DNA of 64,000 bases from Arsenophonus sp964026495. GTDB taxonomy: Bacteria > Pseudomonadota > Gammaproteobacteria > Enterobacterales > Enterobacteriaceae. The notes below the pieces were generated by a model. The model ran no database searches. It saw only the letters and a program-made list of their open reading frames with translations, and had not been told where the DNA came from. Shown one piece after another: positions 1-10,439 of this stretch. Where the stretch lies: the NCBI RefSeq assembly GCF_964026495.1, contig NZ_OZ032148.1, positions 310,001 through 374,000 on the forward strand. Reading direction: 5' to 3'. Position numbers and translations under genes: made by a program. How positions within the stretch are numbered: position 1 is the stretch's first letter; every line of letters starts with the position of its first letter.

Positions 1-453
1 TTCCAGTAAAGTGATAATTCCACGAGATGTACAAGGACGTAATCTTGGCGCACGTTGACATAATCTTCCTATGTTATATGGATGAAAACCATCAACATCT
101 TTTTTTGGATTTATGCATTCTAATATCTTAATAGAATGTATATTTTTTGGTAATGGTAATTGCACTAAAATACCATCAATTTTTTTATTATTATTGAGTT
201 CATTAATTAATTTTATAAGCTCATTTTCATTAATTTTTTGAGGTAAATGATAAGAAAAAGAAAGAAATCCAACTTCTTCGCAAATACGACATTTATTTTT
301 TACGTATATTTGTGAAGCAGGATCATTACCAACTAAAATTACTGCAAGACCTGGTGCTCGTTTCCCTAATGAAATTCTCAATTTTACTTTTTCAGCCACT
401 TCTTTTTTGATTATTTCGGCAATCATTTTTCCATCAAAAATTTTTGCTGTCAT
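1..453 (-). CDS. folD: FolD, methylenetetrahydrofolate dehydrogenase/cyclohydrolase (N-terminal 151 codons; runs off the window)
   Basis: FolD interconverts 5,10-methylene-, methenyl- and 10-formyl-tetrahydrofolate in the cytoplasm, supplying formyl groups for purines and initiator tRNA. The minus-strand frame from the ATG at 451-453 reads [19 protein letters not shown], then [29 protein letters not shown] and [19 protein letters not shown]. These are the classic FolD catalytic and folate-binding segments, including the Y-x-x-x-K pair (YVKNK) and the QLPLP signature. The gene is cut by the left edge after about half of the usual ~285-residue length, so the NADP-binding half is not visible. 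The tRNA-Arg(UCU) gene just upstream, divergently oriented, matches the folD/argU neighbourhood known from enterobacteria. Identification rests on direct reading of conserved motifs. Confidence 0.95.
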   Translation of the reverse strand, partial: MTAKIFDGKMIAEIIKKEVAEKVKLRISLGKRAPGLAVILVGNDPASQIYVKNKCRICEEVGFLSFSYHLPQKINENELIKLINELNNNKKIDGILVQLPLPKNIHSIKILECINPKKDVDGFHPYNIGRLCQRAPRLRPCTSRGIITLLE

Positions 454-559
454 TGATTTTAATCCATATAAAAATTTTTGTTCTGTATATTGTATAGATT
501 TTTTTTTGAATTAATTTTTAATAAATCGTAATTATTAAATAAAAAATATAAAAAGAAAG

Positions 560-587
560 TTGACTTAATAAGTCCTCGTCATATAAT
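560..587 (+). promoter_or_regulatory. sigma70 promoter of the tRNA-Arg gene
   Basis: TTGACT at 560-565 is followed by a 16-bp spacer and a perfect TATAAT at 582-587. The tRNA begins about 35 bases downstream. The spacer carries GTCCTCGTC, unusually GC-rich for this region, which suggests a conserved stable-RNA promoter. Confidence 0.7.
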
Positions 588-621
588 TTAACTTGATAGT
601 TTATGTTTTGTAATTTTTTAT

Positions 622-696
622 GCGCCCTTAGCTCAATTTGGATAGAGCAACGGCCTTCTAAGCCGTAGGTTATAGGTTCAAATCCTGTAGGGCGTA
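622..696 (+). tRNA. argU: tRNA-Arg (anticodon UCU)
   Basis: A full cloverleaf can be drawn. The acceptor stem is 622-628 with 689-695 (first pair G-U), the D arm GCTC/GAGC is 631-648, and the anticodon arm ACGGC-CTTCTAA-GCCGT is 650-666 with anticodon TCT. A 5-base variable loop (667-671) precedes a T arm at 672-688 with loop TTCAAAT. It decodes AGA, an important arginine codon in such an AT-rich genome. Its place next to folD matches argU of enterobacteria. The three bases after the discriminator A696 are TCA rather than CCA, so the 3' CCA appears not to be fully encoded. Confidence 0.95.
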
Positions 697-699
697 TCA

Positions 700-2493
700 A
701 AGTAGATAGATTTTATAAAAAAAATGTAGATTAAGTATAATGTTTTTTAATTTTATTAAAAATAATTTATTTTTTTAAATATTTTTTATCAACTTCTATA
801 GTATCTTAAAAATGATCATGTTATATATTTTCTATATAAGTGTAAAAAAAATAAATTTTGATAAATTAATTTTTTAATTTTATAATTTTTTTAGATATTT
901 TTATAAATCTTTTTGATTAAATTTTGCTTAAAATTAGTGGTAATCGATATCAAAATAAACATTGTATAATTTTTAAAAATATTTTCTTATATATTTAAAA
1001 TTAAAAAACATAAAAGTATCAAGTATTAAAAATTTTATGTTAATTTTTCACTTATATGATCTCTATATAGAATATTTTTTAAAAAATACAAAATTTTATG
1101 GGTTATTGAAAATTAAATATTTTTAATAATTCTCTATTTATCTTTAACGTATATTATAATTATATAATATATAAAAATAAATCAAGTTAAATGTCATTTT
1201 TAAAAAAAGCAAAAAATATTTATATTATTGTTTATCGTAAAATTATTAAAAATAATTACACAGTCATTGCTTCATAATTTTATTTCAAATAAAATGCATG
1301 TTCATTTTTTAGTTTTTAATTATTTTTTTTATTAATTAAATTATCATTAAATATTATATATTTAATATAAAATTAAAAAATATTTTTTATATTATATCAT
1401 GAAAATATATATTAAAAATATTTAACAGTAGCAATAATTATTGATAAAATTTATTTCTTGTTTTTTTCAAAGATTACATTAACACCTATTTTTTGATATT
1501 TATATATTTCATGCAAAAATATAAAATATAATATAAAAATTAATCTGTTGATTAAAGAAATAGTCGCTTTATAAAAAATATGATTTTTTTATTAAAATCT
1601 GTAAATAAAAAATACTAAAATACGTTTTTTAAAAACATAAAAAACAGTTTATATTATCTATTTATGCTTACTTTATAGAGTTTTATATATAATTCTTTTT
1701 TAGCAATTATTTTCTGCGGTATGTAAATTCATATAAAAAATATAATATTATTTATAAATTTATATATTTTTTAATATTTACATCATATATTTTCCTATTT
1801 TTTATTTAGAAATATTATTTATATAGGACTTCAGAAAAAACATCAAATATTTCTTATTTATTAATGTATTTTTTTGTAAAAAAAATTTTTATAGAAAAAG
1901 TTAAGTTTATCTTTAAGTAATAATACTATAAAAAATAGTATTTATCGGATTTGTTGATATATTTTAATTCAATTTTTAAAGAGCATATAAATTAATTATA
2001 ATTTGCTGAATAAATAATTTTAATATATTAAAAGGAAAATATAAAATCTGAATAATTATTAATACGAATATGGTATTAATCTGCTATTTATTATAATAAT
2101 ATACGGTGTTTATATAAAATTTTAAGTTTAGTAAAGGTTAAACATAATTTTGTGTACAGATTTTGTATTTTTTACTTAGTTAGTATATAGAATATATTTA
2201 AATTAATAAATAATATAATTTTTTTTAGTTAGATTTATTATAAATTTTTTTATCATATTATATATCCTATAAGTATATAAAAAAATTTTCATGAAAAATA
2301 GTCATTATAGTAGGATTCAATTTTTGTGAAAAGTTTCCTCTTTTTTTAGAGAGGATCATATTTTTTATATTAAAATTTTTAATTCAATTAAAATCATTAA
2401 ATTTAACTATCATAAGATTTATAGTAAGTATATGTGTGCATATACATAATTTAAGTATAATTTATGTCATAAAATTTATGAGGTAGATATAAA
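700..2493. other. AT-rich spacer, no recognisable gene
   Basis: About 1.8 kb of almost pure A/T with stops in all frames. I see no RNA gene and no decipherable protein remnant. A small hairpin (TCCTCT 2336-2341 with AGAGGA 2350-2355) lies about 140 bases before the next gene. It is the only slightly GC-richer element and has no clear role. Confidence 0.6.
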
Positions 2494-3114
2494 ATGAACG
2501 TTGATGTTTGGTTAGTTTTTTTAGGTGGTGTTTTACTTAGTGCTATCTTACCAGGTGCAGGTGCTATTATGACAATAAATCATGCATTTCAATGGGGGTG
2601 GCGTAAGACATTACCACTAATTATTGGTCAAGAAACAGCTTTAGGTTTGATGGTACCAATTGTTGCAATTAGTGTTGAAGTTCTAAGAAGTTCAACTTTT
2701 GCTTGGTTTTTACTAAAGATAATTGGAATATTTTGGTTATTTTTTCTTGCATATAAAACTTGGAGATCACCGGTTATGAAAAATATTAATGATGTTGTAA
2801 TATTAACAAGTGGTGTAAAACGTTTTTTTTGCGGTTTTTTAACAGATATTACAAATGCTAAAACTTTAGCTTTCTTAGTGGCCATACTGCCTGTTTTTAT
2901 TAATCCTAAACAATCTTTAATTTTACAGATAGGAATAATGACTTTGACAATGGTTATTATTGATACATTTATGATGTCACTATATGCTTTTATTGCAAGC
3001 TGGTTGCGTCCTTTTTTTCAATCATCGCGTATATTAAAACAACAAAATTATATTTTTGCTAGTTTTTTGATATTAATTGCCATAAGTATTTGTTTTATTA
3101 AAGATACGTTTTAG
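2494..3114 (+). CDS. RhtB/LysE-family amino-acid exporter (homoserine/homoserine-lactone efflux type)
   Basis: This 206-residue, strongly hydrophobic inner-membrane protein belongs to the LysE/RhtB family, which exports amino acids such as homoserine, threonine or leucine by proton antiport. About six membrane segments are visible. The family's N-terminal motif appears as LLSAILPGAGAIMTI (RhtB has LSLSPGSGAINTM), followed by IIGQETALGL, a second helix ending AYKTWRSP, and the ITNAKTLAFLVAILPVFI segment (RhtB: LTNPKSIVFLAALFPQFI). The length matches RhtB (206). The ATG at 2494 follows a GAGG ribosome site at 2480-2483. It stands alone between two long spacers. Substrate specificity cannot be read from sequence; rhtB is the closest named relative I recognise. 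Survival of an exporter in a reduced genome hints at amino-acid release, but that is inference. Confidence 0.8.
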   Translation: MNVDVWLVFLGGVLLSAILPGAGAIMTINHAFQWGWRKTLPLIIGQETALGLMVPIVAISVEVLRSSTFAWFLLKIIGIFWLFFLAYKTWRSPVMKNINDVVILTSGVKRFFCGFLTDITNAKTLAFLVAILPVFINPKQSLILQIGIMTLTMVIIDTFMMSLYAFIASWLRPFFQSSRILKQQNYIFASFLILIAISICFIKDTF

Positions 3115-3117
3115 TGT

Positions 3118-3150
3118 ATAAAAAATAATGAAATTTTGATTATTTTTTAT
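3118..3150 (+). terminator. AT-only hairpin directly after the exporter gene
   Basis: A perfect 12-bp inverted repeat (3118-3129 with 3139-3150, loop GAAATTTTG) begins 3 bases after the stop codon. The T-run lies inside the 3' arm rather than after it, so it is an imperfect intrinsic terminator. Because the stem is all A/T, chance cannot be excluded. Confidence 0.4.
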
Positions 3151-4827
3151 GGAAGAATGTTTCTATAAATTTAAAATTTAATTTTATTTTTCAAGATATT
3201 TATAAAAAAATTATGTTTTTAGATATTTCTTATATATTGTAACATTTTTTAGTATTTTATGTTACTAATAATTTATTTTTTTATATTTATGAGTCATTAA
3301 AGATATATTAGTATTATTTTTTGATTTTCATTTTTTTTCTGTAATTTAAGTCTATATATAAAAGATTTTACAAAAATTTTAATAAAAAATAATTTTTCAA
3401 TTATTTTATTTAGTATATCTAGTAATAGATAATAGATAATAGTACACATAAAATTATTTTAAATAAATCTTAAGAAGATGAATTTTAAAATATTATATAA
3501 TTTTTGTTTTATTAAAAAATTTATTTTAATATTTTTTAATATATATATTTCTTATTTAAAAAAATATTTTTTATAACAATATAATCACATAAAAAGTGAT
3601 TTAATAAAAAAATAAATGATTATTTTATAAAATATATTATTAATTGTATTATAAAATATTTATAGAAAAAGTTTTTTAAACTTAATAATTAAGAATTTAT
3701 TTTTTGATTTGTTTATAAATTTTTTGTGAGAATTAGTATATTATTATAATTAAAAAAATATATCGTAAAAAAGTGATTAAGTAATTAATATTTTTTGTAT
3801 TTAATAATACATTTTTTTAATTTTAAGTATTTAAAATTTATATGTTAGTTATAAATTTTTTGTTTCTTCTTTTTTAAAATTAAAAATTTTTTATAAATAC
3901 TATTAAAATTAGCATTTGAATAAGTATATATTTTAAAAATATAAAACAGTTTTTTAGTTAAATATTTATGTATTGTCTTAAATTATGAATGAATAACAAA
4001 TCATTCAAATTTCACATGAATACATTATAAAAATTAATTTTGAGGAATTCATACAGTATGATTTTTTTTTAAAAATCTAAAGGAATAAATCAAAATTTTT
4101 TATTTTGAAAACATATACAGATTATTCCAGTAAATCTATATACATATTTTATTGATCTTTAAATTTTAATTTTTTAGATTATTTAACATGAAATCATAAG
4201 TTATAAAATTTAATTTAAAGAGTTTTTTAAAATAAAATATCATTAATATTTTTATAGAAAATTCATAAAAAATAATTTTATGCAAAAATTTAAAAAATTG
4301 AAAAAGAAAATTAAATAATAAAAAATATATCAATAAATATTTTTACAATTTATAAAAATATTTTATGTTGCATATTATTATTAAATAATAAATAAAAATT
4401 CAGAATTTTTATAAGTTTATTGTAAAATAATTTTTTTTGCTTTCAGTATATTTGCAATACATTTATATAAAAATATTTGGTAATAAGATATATTATAAAT
4501 AATAGATAAAAATAATTAACTTTATATATTTTTTGTTTCTTTAAAATAAAGAAATATCTTTTTTTTAACTTTATAAAAAATATATTTTTCACTATATTTC
4601 TATTAAATTATAGATATTTGTTAATTTTAAAATATTTTTAATTAATTTATTGGATCTTTTTAAGATAATTATTAAATGCTAAATTTATTAGAAAATAGTT
4701 TGAGCAATTGATATTTAAATGATATACATCAGTAGTATATATATTATAATTTAAAAATTATATTTTGTAATTTTGTTAGCTTTTTTAGCTTAAATTGTAT
4801 AATTATATTTTTTAGATAATCTTTAGA
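3151..4827. other. AT-rich spacer, no recognisable gene
   Basis: About 1.7 kb without a supportable gene on either strand. It contains only short A/T runs and a small tandem ATAGATA(A) repeat near 3424-3440. No tRNA-like or GC-rich island is visible. Confidence 0.6.
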
Positions 4828-5262
4828 TTATTTATGGTTACGTGTAATAGGTAAATGGTTATTAGACCAATCTATAAAGCCATTTTTAAGAACAAAAACA
4901 CGTTCAAAACCATATTTTATAAGTTGTTCAGCTGCTTTAGATGATTCAATTTCACTTTCTGAAACAATGATAATTGGTATATTTTTATTTTGTTTTAAAG
5001 TATGAATATTTTTTTTAATATCTAAAAAAGTTATATTAATTGAATTAAGAATATGTTCTTTATAAAAATTATTACGTGGACGTATATCAATAATTACACC
5101 CTGTTCCCTATTAATTAATTGTATAGTTTCAGTGCAGTTAATTTTTTTTATTTTTGAAAATAAAGATTGAAAAGTTAAAATAATTACAGAAATTAATAAA
5201 GTAATCCACAGTAAACTGAATATTGGATGTCGTAAAATAAATTGTGTAATTTCTTTTATCAT
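4828..5262 (-). CDS. yibN: YibN, membrane-anchored rhodanese-like protein lacking the active-site cysteine
   Basis: The 144-residue protein has an N-terminal membrane anchor (roughly residues 12-35) and a single rhodanese domain (about 45-140). It aligns along its length with enterobacterial YibN: start MIKEITQFILRHPIFSLLW against MQEIMQFVGRHPILS, the DIRPRNNFYKEHI segment, and FVLKNGFIDW near the end. Rhodanese domains usually move sulfur through a cysteine. Here the loop reads VSESEIESSKAAEQ, with serine where YibN has cysteine (GSGMQCQEP), so sulfurtransferase activity is doubtful. In E. coli yibN lies between the grxC-secB-gpsA-cysE cluster and the gpmM-envC-tdh-kbl-hldD stretch. Here hldD is still the next gene on the right, with the intervening genes gone. 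Confidence 0.88.
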   Translation of the reverse strand: MIKEITQFILRHPIFSLLWITLLISVIILTFQSLFSKIKKINCTETIQLINREQGVIIDIRPRNNFYKEHILNSINITFLDIKKNIHTLKQNKNIPIIIVSESEIESSKAAEQLIKYGFERVFVLKNGFIDWSNNHLPITRNHK

Positions 5263-7203
5263 TAGATTAAATAATTATAATTTATAAAAATGCATTGTTA
5301 TTTAAAGTATGTCTTGATCATTATATAAATATCATTAATTTTAATAAATTAGCATATTTTAATCAATCACTAAATAGTGAAATATAAAAGATACCATTTA
5401 TTAAAATGATTATTTAATGTTTTTTGATAGAATAACATAATAGAAATATTAAAAACAATTTTTTTTAAAATATAGAATCAAAAAATAGTATTTTTCTATG
5501 ATTTTAATCATATTTTTATTATCATAATTACAAATAGTTGTAGTGTTATTTTTTATGGTTTTATAATAAAAATTAATGAGATAAATATATATAGATTGAT
5601 AGTAATATTAATTTATATTTTTATGTGATTTAAATATTTATTATTATTTTTCATATTATTTGTTTTTATTTTTAGTATTAAAATTTATTTTATAGATAAT
5701 AAATCAAACTTAAAATTTTCTTTTTAAAAGAGCAAAATAAATATTAAAAATAAATAAAGAAAAGAAATAAAAATATTTATTGTATAAAATTTAGATTTTT
5801 TCACAAGTATATATAAAAAGTAATATAGCATTTTTTTGAAGAAAAATTAATTAAATAAAATAAAAATTTATAAAAAAAATTTAATAATATATGTTCTTCA
5901 CTAATAAAAATAATATTTTAGAGTATTTCAAGAAAGAGATATTAAAATGTTAGTTAAAGATAAATGAGGTTAAAAAACATATTTTAGCATTGTTTTAGTG
6001 TTGTTTAAATGAATTTAAAGAAAAATATTGTTTAATTAAAAGACACCATTTTATTTTCTCAAAAAAAATTGAAAACAGTAATTTTTAAAATAAGTTTTTG
6101 TTAAGATAACAAAAAAGTTAGATACAGAAAAAATATTTTTATTTTTTCAGTTAAACTTAAAAGATATATAAATACTTTTAGAAAAATAGAAAGCTAATAA
6201 AATATTTCTTAATAATTCAAGTAAGCAAAAAAATGAAACAAAAAAACACAAAAAACAATATGAAAAGTAATAAAAAAAATCATTATTTTATAATAATATT
6301 TTTTAGTAAAATTTAATAGAAATTTAAGAAAATCTTTTAGAAAAGATTTGTGGTTATTTTATAAAATAACAAACTTTGTTATATAATCTGATTTTTGAAT
6401 AGATTATTTTGAACTTTATTGTAAGTTATGTTATAATCAATAAAAATTAAATTTTTTTATATATTTTTTTTATTTATCCATCTGATTATAAAGTTAAAAT
6501 TTTGAAAAAAAATAGTCACAGGTTATTTTGTTGAAAAAAAATATAAATTTTTAGTTATAATTTAATTATAATTAAAATTATAATTAAAGAGGTAAATAGA
6601 TGTCTATATAAAGTAGCAATTGGTTTTTTTTCAAATCAATTTTTTTATGTTGTTATTAGTGTAGTAAAACAATATTTTTAGATTTTAATATTATTAAAGA
6701 AGTATGAATATAAATTAGTAATGTTAATTTATAAAAAAAAAATATTAAAAATTATTGTTTTAAGAGATTCTCTGATTATTTAATTTTTTTATTATAATCT
6801 TTATTAAATTACATATTATTGCTTTATTTTATCTTTTTAATAAAAAGTAATTTTTTGATAGTGTATCATCAATATATAATATATGTAATTAATAATTATG
6901 CTATTTATCAGATCTTTGTTACTTTTGATAAGTTATATTGAATATTTTTTTCTTTAAAAGTAAATATTAAAAAATAAATATTGTATTCTTTTTCTATGCT
7001 TCTCTCTATCTCTATATAATCATAAAAAAATTATCATTTTTTTATGGTATTTTTTAAAAAATTAAAGATAAAATTATTATTTGTTTTTTATATAAAATAA
7101 ATTTTTAATATTTAGTAATAAAAATATTTAATATTATGTGTTTTTTTTAAAAAAAAGAAATTTTTTGTTAATGAATATCAATGTATGAATAGAGCATAAA
7201 AAG
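5263..7203. other. Long spacer in place of lost gpmM-envC-tdh-kbl region; possible gene debris
   Basis: About 1.9 kb without an intact gene, at the position where E. coli has genes between yibN and hldD. The 5900-6320 part is purine-rich on the plus strand, as a decayed lysine-rich gene would be, but no frame stays open. At 6561-6588 there is a perfect 13-bp A/T inverted repeat, then AAAGAGG (6587-6593) and an ATG at 6600 that stops after three codons. A neighbouring frame is open for about 50 codons with one interruption. I could not assign this fragment. Confidence 0.45.
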
Positions 7204-8148
7204 ATGATTATAGTTACTGGTGGAGCTGGTTTTATTGGAAGTAATATTATTAAAGCACTTAATAATAAAGGATATACTAATATTTTAGTTGTTGATAATC
7301 TTAAAAATGGTTATAAATTTACTAATTTAGTAGATTTACAAATTATTGATTATCTTGATAAAGATTTTTTTTTATCTGCTATTACGAATAATAGTATTGG
7401 AAATATTGATGTAGTTTTTCATCAAGGTGCTTGTTCATCTACAATGGAATGGAATGGGCAGTATATGATGAATAATAATTATGAATATTCAAAAAAACTG
7501 CTTCATTATTGTGTTGAAAGAGATATCAGATTTTTATATGCTTCATCTGCTGCTATTTATGGAATAGAAAATAAATCTTGTATTGAAGAACAAAAATATG
7601 AAAAACCATTAAACATATATGGGTATTCTAAGTTCTTGTTTGATCAATATGTTAGAAATATATTACCAAAAATTACTTCACAGGTATGTGGATTACGTTA
7701 CTTTAATGTTTATGGACCAGGAGAAAATCATAAAGATAATATGGCGAGTGTTATTTTTCATTGGAATAATCAAATTAATAAAGGGTTAAATCTAAAACTT
7801 TTTAAAGGTAGTAAAAAATTTAAACGCGATTTTATTCATATAAGTGATATTGTTGCTTTAAATTTATGGTTTTTAGAAAATCAGATTTCTGGTATTTTTA
7901 ATTGTGGTACAGGTAAAGCTGAATCTTTTCAAGAGATAGCAGATATTGTTGTTGCTTTTCATAAAAAGAATAATCCTGTAGTAGAATATATTTCTTTTCC
8001 TAATAATTTAGAAAAATTTTATCAGATATTTACAGAAGCTAATTTAGATAAATTGCGAAGAGTTGGTTATGATAAACCATTTAAACCGGTTATGGAAGGA
8101 GTTATCGATTATATGAAATTTTTGAATAGACAGCATTTTTTTAAGTAA
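7204..8148 (+). CDS. hldD: HldD, ADP-L-glycero-D-manno-heptose 6-epimerase
   Basis: HldD performs the last step of ADP-heptose synthesis, epimerising C6 of ADP-D-glycero-manno-heptose to give the donor used by WaaC and WaaF. The 314-residue protein (E. coli about 310) starts with the NADP-binding motif [10 protein letters not shown] (residues 5-14) and has the extended SDR catalytic pair Y139-x-x-x-K143 in [10 protein letters not shown]. Family segments [13 protein letters not shown] [24 protein letters not shown] and GYDKPFK follow. It begins at an ATG close after GAGCATAAAAAG. waaF follows after 2 bases, so hldD-waaF-waaC form an operon as in enterobacteria. Nothing is truncated. Its pathway partner hldE lies at 16303. 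Confidence 0.97.
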   Translation: MIIVTGGAGFIGSNIIKALNNKGYTNILVVDNLKNGYKFTNLVDLQIIDYLDKDFFLSAITNNSIGNIDVVFHQGACSSTMEWNGQYMMNNNYEYSKKLLHYCVERDIRFLYASSAAIYGIENKSCIEEQKYEKPLNIYGYSKFLFDQYVRNILPKITSQVCGLRYFNVYGPGENHKDNMASVIFHWNNQINKGLNLKLFKGSKKFKRDFIHISDIVALNLWFLENQISGIFNCGTGKAESFQEIADIVVAFHKKNNPVVEYISFPNNLEKFYQIFTEANLDKLRRVGYDKPFKPVMEGVIDYMKFLNRQHFFK

Positions 8149-8150
8149 TT

Positions 8151-9242
8151 ATGAAAGTATTAGTAATTGCTCCTACTTGGGTGGGAGATATGATGATGAC
8201 TCATAGTCTTTTTCGTACTTTAAAGGCATTATATTCCAATATTATTATTGATGTTATGGCTTCTAATTGGTGTTATGAACTATTAAAAAAAATGCCAGAA
8301 GTAAATAATTCCATATTAATGCCTTTGAATCGTAGTTCTTTAGAATTTTTTCAACGTCATAAAATTGGTATTAATTTACGCAAAAAAAAATATGATAAAG
8401 CTTATATATTGCCAAATTCTTTTAAATCTGCATTAATACCTTTTTTTGCTAATATCCCGTTACGTATAGGATGGTGTGGTGAAAATCGGTATTGGTTAAT
8501 TAATGATATGCGTTTTTTAAATATCGCTGAATTTCCACAAATGGTTCAACGTTATATTGCTTTAGCTTATCCAAAAGATTTAGTAAATAATGCAGATTCT
8601 ATTCCTAAACCTATTTTATGGCCTAAAATATCAGTTTCTGATGCTGAAAGAATCAAAAGTAAAAAGATATTTTATATTTCCAATAAGTTACCAATTATAG
8701 GTATTTGTCCGGGTGCTGCATCTGGATTTGCGAAATGTTGGCCATATTATCATTATGCCAAATTAACAGAATTATTATATAGTATTTATGGTTATCAAAT
8801 TTTAATATTCGGTTCTCAACAAGATTACAATATTGGTTATGCAATTTGGAAATTACTATCATTAACTTGTCAGAATAATTGTGTTAATTTAGTTGGTAAA
8901 ACAAGTCTTAATGAGGTAGCCAATTTATTAGCATCTTGTACTGCTGTAGTTACGAATGATTCTGGTTTAATGCATATAGCAGCAGCATTAAATATACCTA
9001 TCGTTGCACTTTATGGACCTACAAATCCTAATTTTACACCACCTTTATCAAATAGAGTTAAAATTATTCATGTAGCAATTAAGAATCATAAAACACGAAT
9101 AGTAAACAAAAATAATCGTTATCATAAAAGTTTGATTAATATAAAACCTGTAAAAGTTATTAATGAATTAATTAATTTATTAGAATTGGAGTACTATAAT
9201 AGTAATGCAAGTATTAATCATAAAGACATCATCAATGGGTGA
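8151..9242 (+). CDS. waaF: WaaF, ADP-heptose:LPS heptosyltransferase II
   Basis: WaaF, a GT9-family cytoplasmic-face enzyme, adds the second heptose of the LPS inner core using ADP-heptose. Clear family stretches are PTWVGDMMMTHSLFRTL (residues 9-25), ILPNSFKSALIPFFANIP, GICPGAASGFAKCWPYYHYA and the donor-binding VTNDSGLMHIAAAL with VALYGPTNPNFTPPLS. The protein is 363 residues against about 348 in E. coli. The extra C-terminal tail begins after NLLELE and reads into the start of waaC, giving a 38-base overlap. This suggests loss of the ancestral stop codon. It starts 2 bases after hldD. Confidence 0.96.
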   Translation: MKVLVIAPTWVGDMMMTHSLFRTLKALYSNIIIDVMASNWCYELLKKMPEVNNSILMPLNRSSLEFFQRHKIGINLRKKKYDKAYILPNSFKSALIPFFANIPLRIGWCGENRYWLINDMRFLNIAEFPQMVQRYIALAYPKDLVNNADSIPKPILWPKISVSDAERIKSKKIFYISNKLPIIGICPGAASGFAKCWPYYHYAKLTELLYSIYGYQILIFGSQQDYNIGYAIWKLLSLTCQNNCVNLVGKTSLNEVANLLASCTAVVTNDSGLMHIAAALNIPIVALYGPTNPNFTPPLSNRVKIIHVAIKNHKTRIVNKNNRYHKSLINIKPVKVINELINLLELEYYNSNASINHKDIING

Positions 9243-10176
9243 TATATTAAATACCCTACCTGCTTTAACGGATGCAGTAATGTGCTATCCTAATATTAAA
9301 TTTAATTGGGTTGTTGAAGAAAAATTTGCTGAAATCCCCAGTTGGCATTATGCTGTGAAAGAAGTTATTCCAGTAGCTATTCGACGGTGGAGAAAAAATT
9401 GGTTCATAAAATCTACACGTGAAGAAAAAAAAAATTTTATTTTCAATTACGATCAAAAAAATATGATGTAGTAATTGATGCACAGGGATTATTTAAAAGT
9501 GCTTTTTTTGTTACACGTTATGCGCGCGGCATAAGTCATGGTTATGATTGGGGGTAGTGCTAAAGAACCAATTGCAAGTATATTTTATGACCATTCTTAT
9601 ACTATAGATAAGAAGCAACATGCTATTGAAAGAATTCGCGAATTATTTGTAAATAGTTTACATTATAAAAAATCAATCATGATTGCCGATTATGGTATTA
9701 TGCAATACTTTTCTTCAAAATTTCTATCAAATGAAATAAAACCGTATGTTATTTTTTTTCATGGAACTACAAGTAATAATAAACATTGGCCTGAATGTCA
9801 TTGGCGCGAATTGTTAATTTCTTTAACAAATAAAGGATTAATTGTTAAATTGCCATGGATTTCTAATATAGAATATCAACGTGTTACCAGACTAGCCCAA
9901 GGTTTTGATCATGTTGAAATATTGCCTAAACTTTCATTAAAAGAAATGGCTTATCAGATTATAAACGCTAATGTTATTGTATCTGTTGATACAGGTTTAA
10001 GTCATTTAACTGCCGCTTTAGGTAAACCAAATATTATTCTTTATGGTCCTACAGATCCTCGATTAGTAGGTGGATATGGTAAAGAACAAGAAATAATTAT
10101 TGCAAAAAATTATGATATGGCAACAATTAAACCGAATGTAATATATAAGAAATTGTTATTAAAAATAGATAATTAA
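9205..10176 (+). pseudogene. waaC: WaaC, LPS heptosyltransferase I, interrupted by two compensating frameshifts at homopolymers
   Basis: WaaC transfers the first heptose onto Kdo2-lipid A. Frame one (9205-9471) reads MQVLIIKTSSMGDILNTLP and ends soon after RRWRKNWFIKSTREE. Homology then continues in another frame (SKKYDVVIDAQGLFKSAF to HGYDWG) up to a TAG at 9554-9556. It returns to the first frame as GSAKEPIASIFYDHSY and runs through HGTTSNNKHWPE, SVDTGLSHLTAALGKPN and LYGPTDPRLVGGYG to 10176. The first switch lies in a run of ten A (9425-9434), the second in a run of five G (9550-9554). The net shift is zero and no conserved residues are lost between segments. The joined product would be about 320 residues, the normal length. 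It may be a fresh pseudogene, a gene rescued by transcriptional slippage, or a pair of sequencing errors; the sequence alone cannot decide. Confidence 0.85.
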
Positions 10177-10439
10177 TAGTACGGTATTATTTTCTTATAA
10201 AGATTAATATATTGTATTAATTTTTAAATGGTTTTTTTATTTTTTATTGTCGCTGAACGTATAAAGAAAAACAAATAATATACAAAAATATTTTATTTTA
10301 TAAAAATTACTTTAATAAAGTATAATAATTCATTTTTTTCAATAATTATATTTTATGAATATAAAATATTTTTGTATTTATGTTAAATTTTTTGTATAAA
10401 AAATAATTTATGCATAATACTATATTAGATATTAATATT

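Noticed and set aside
518..700. 60-codon frame antisense to the tRNA-Arg gene
   Set aside because: It is an artefact of the tRNA and its promoter read backwards; the tRNA explains the sequence fully.
6600..6790. Short coding gene starting at ATG 6600
   Set aside because: A convincing ribosome site precedes it, but the frame stops after three codons and the neighbouring frame is interrupted. At best it is a remnant.
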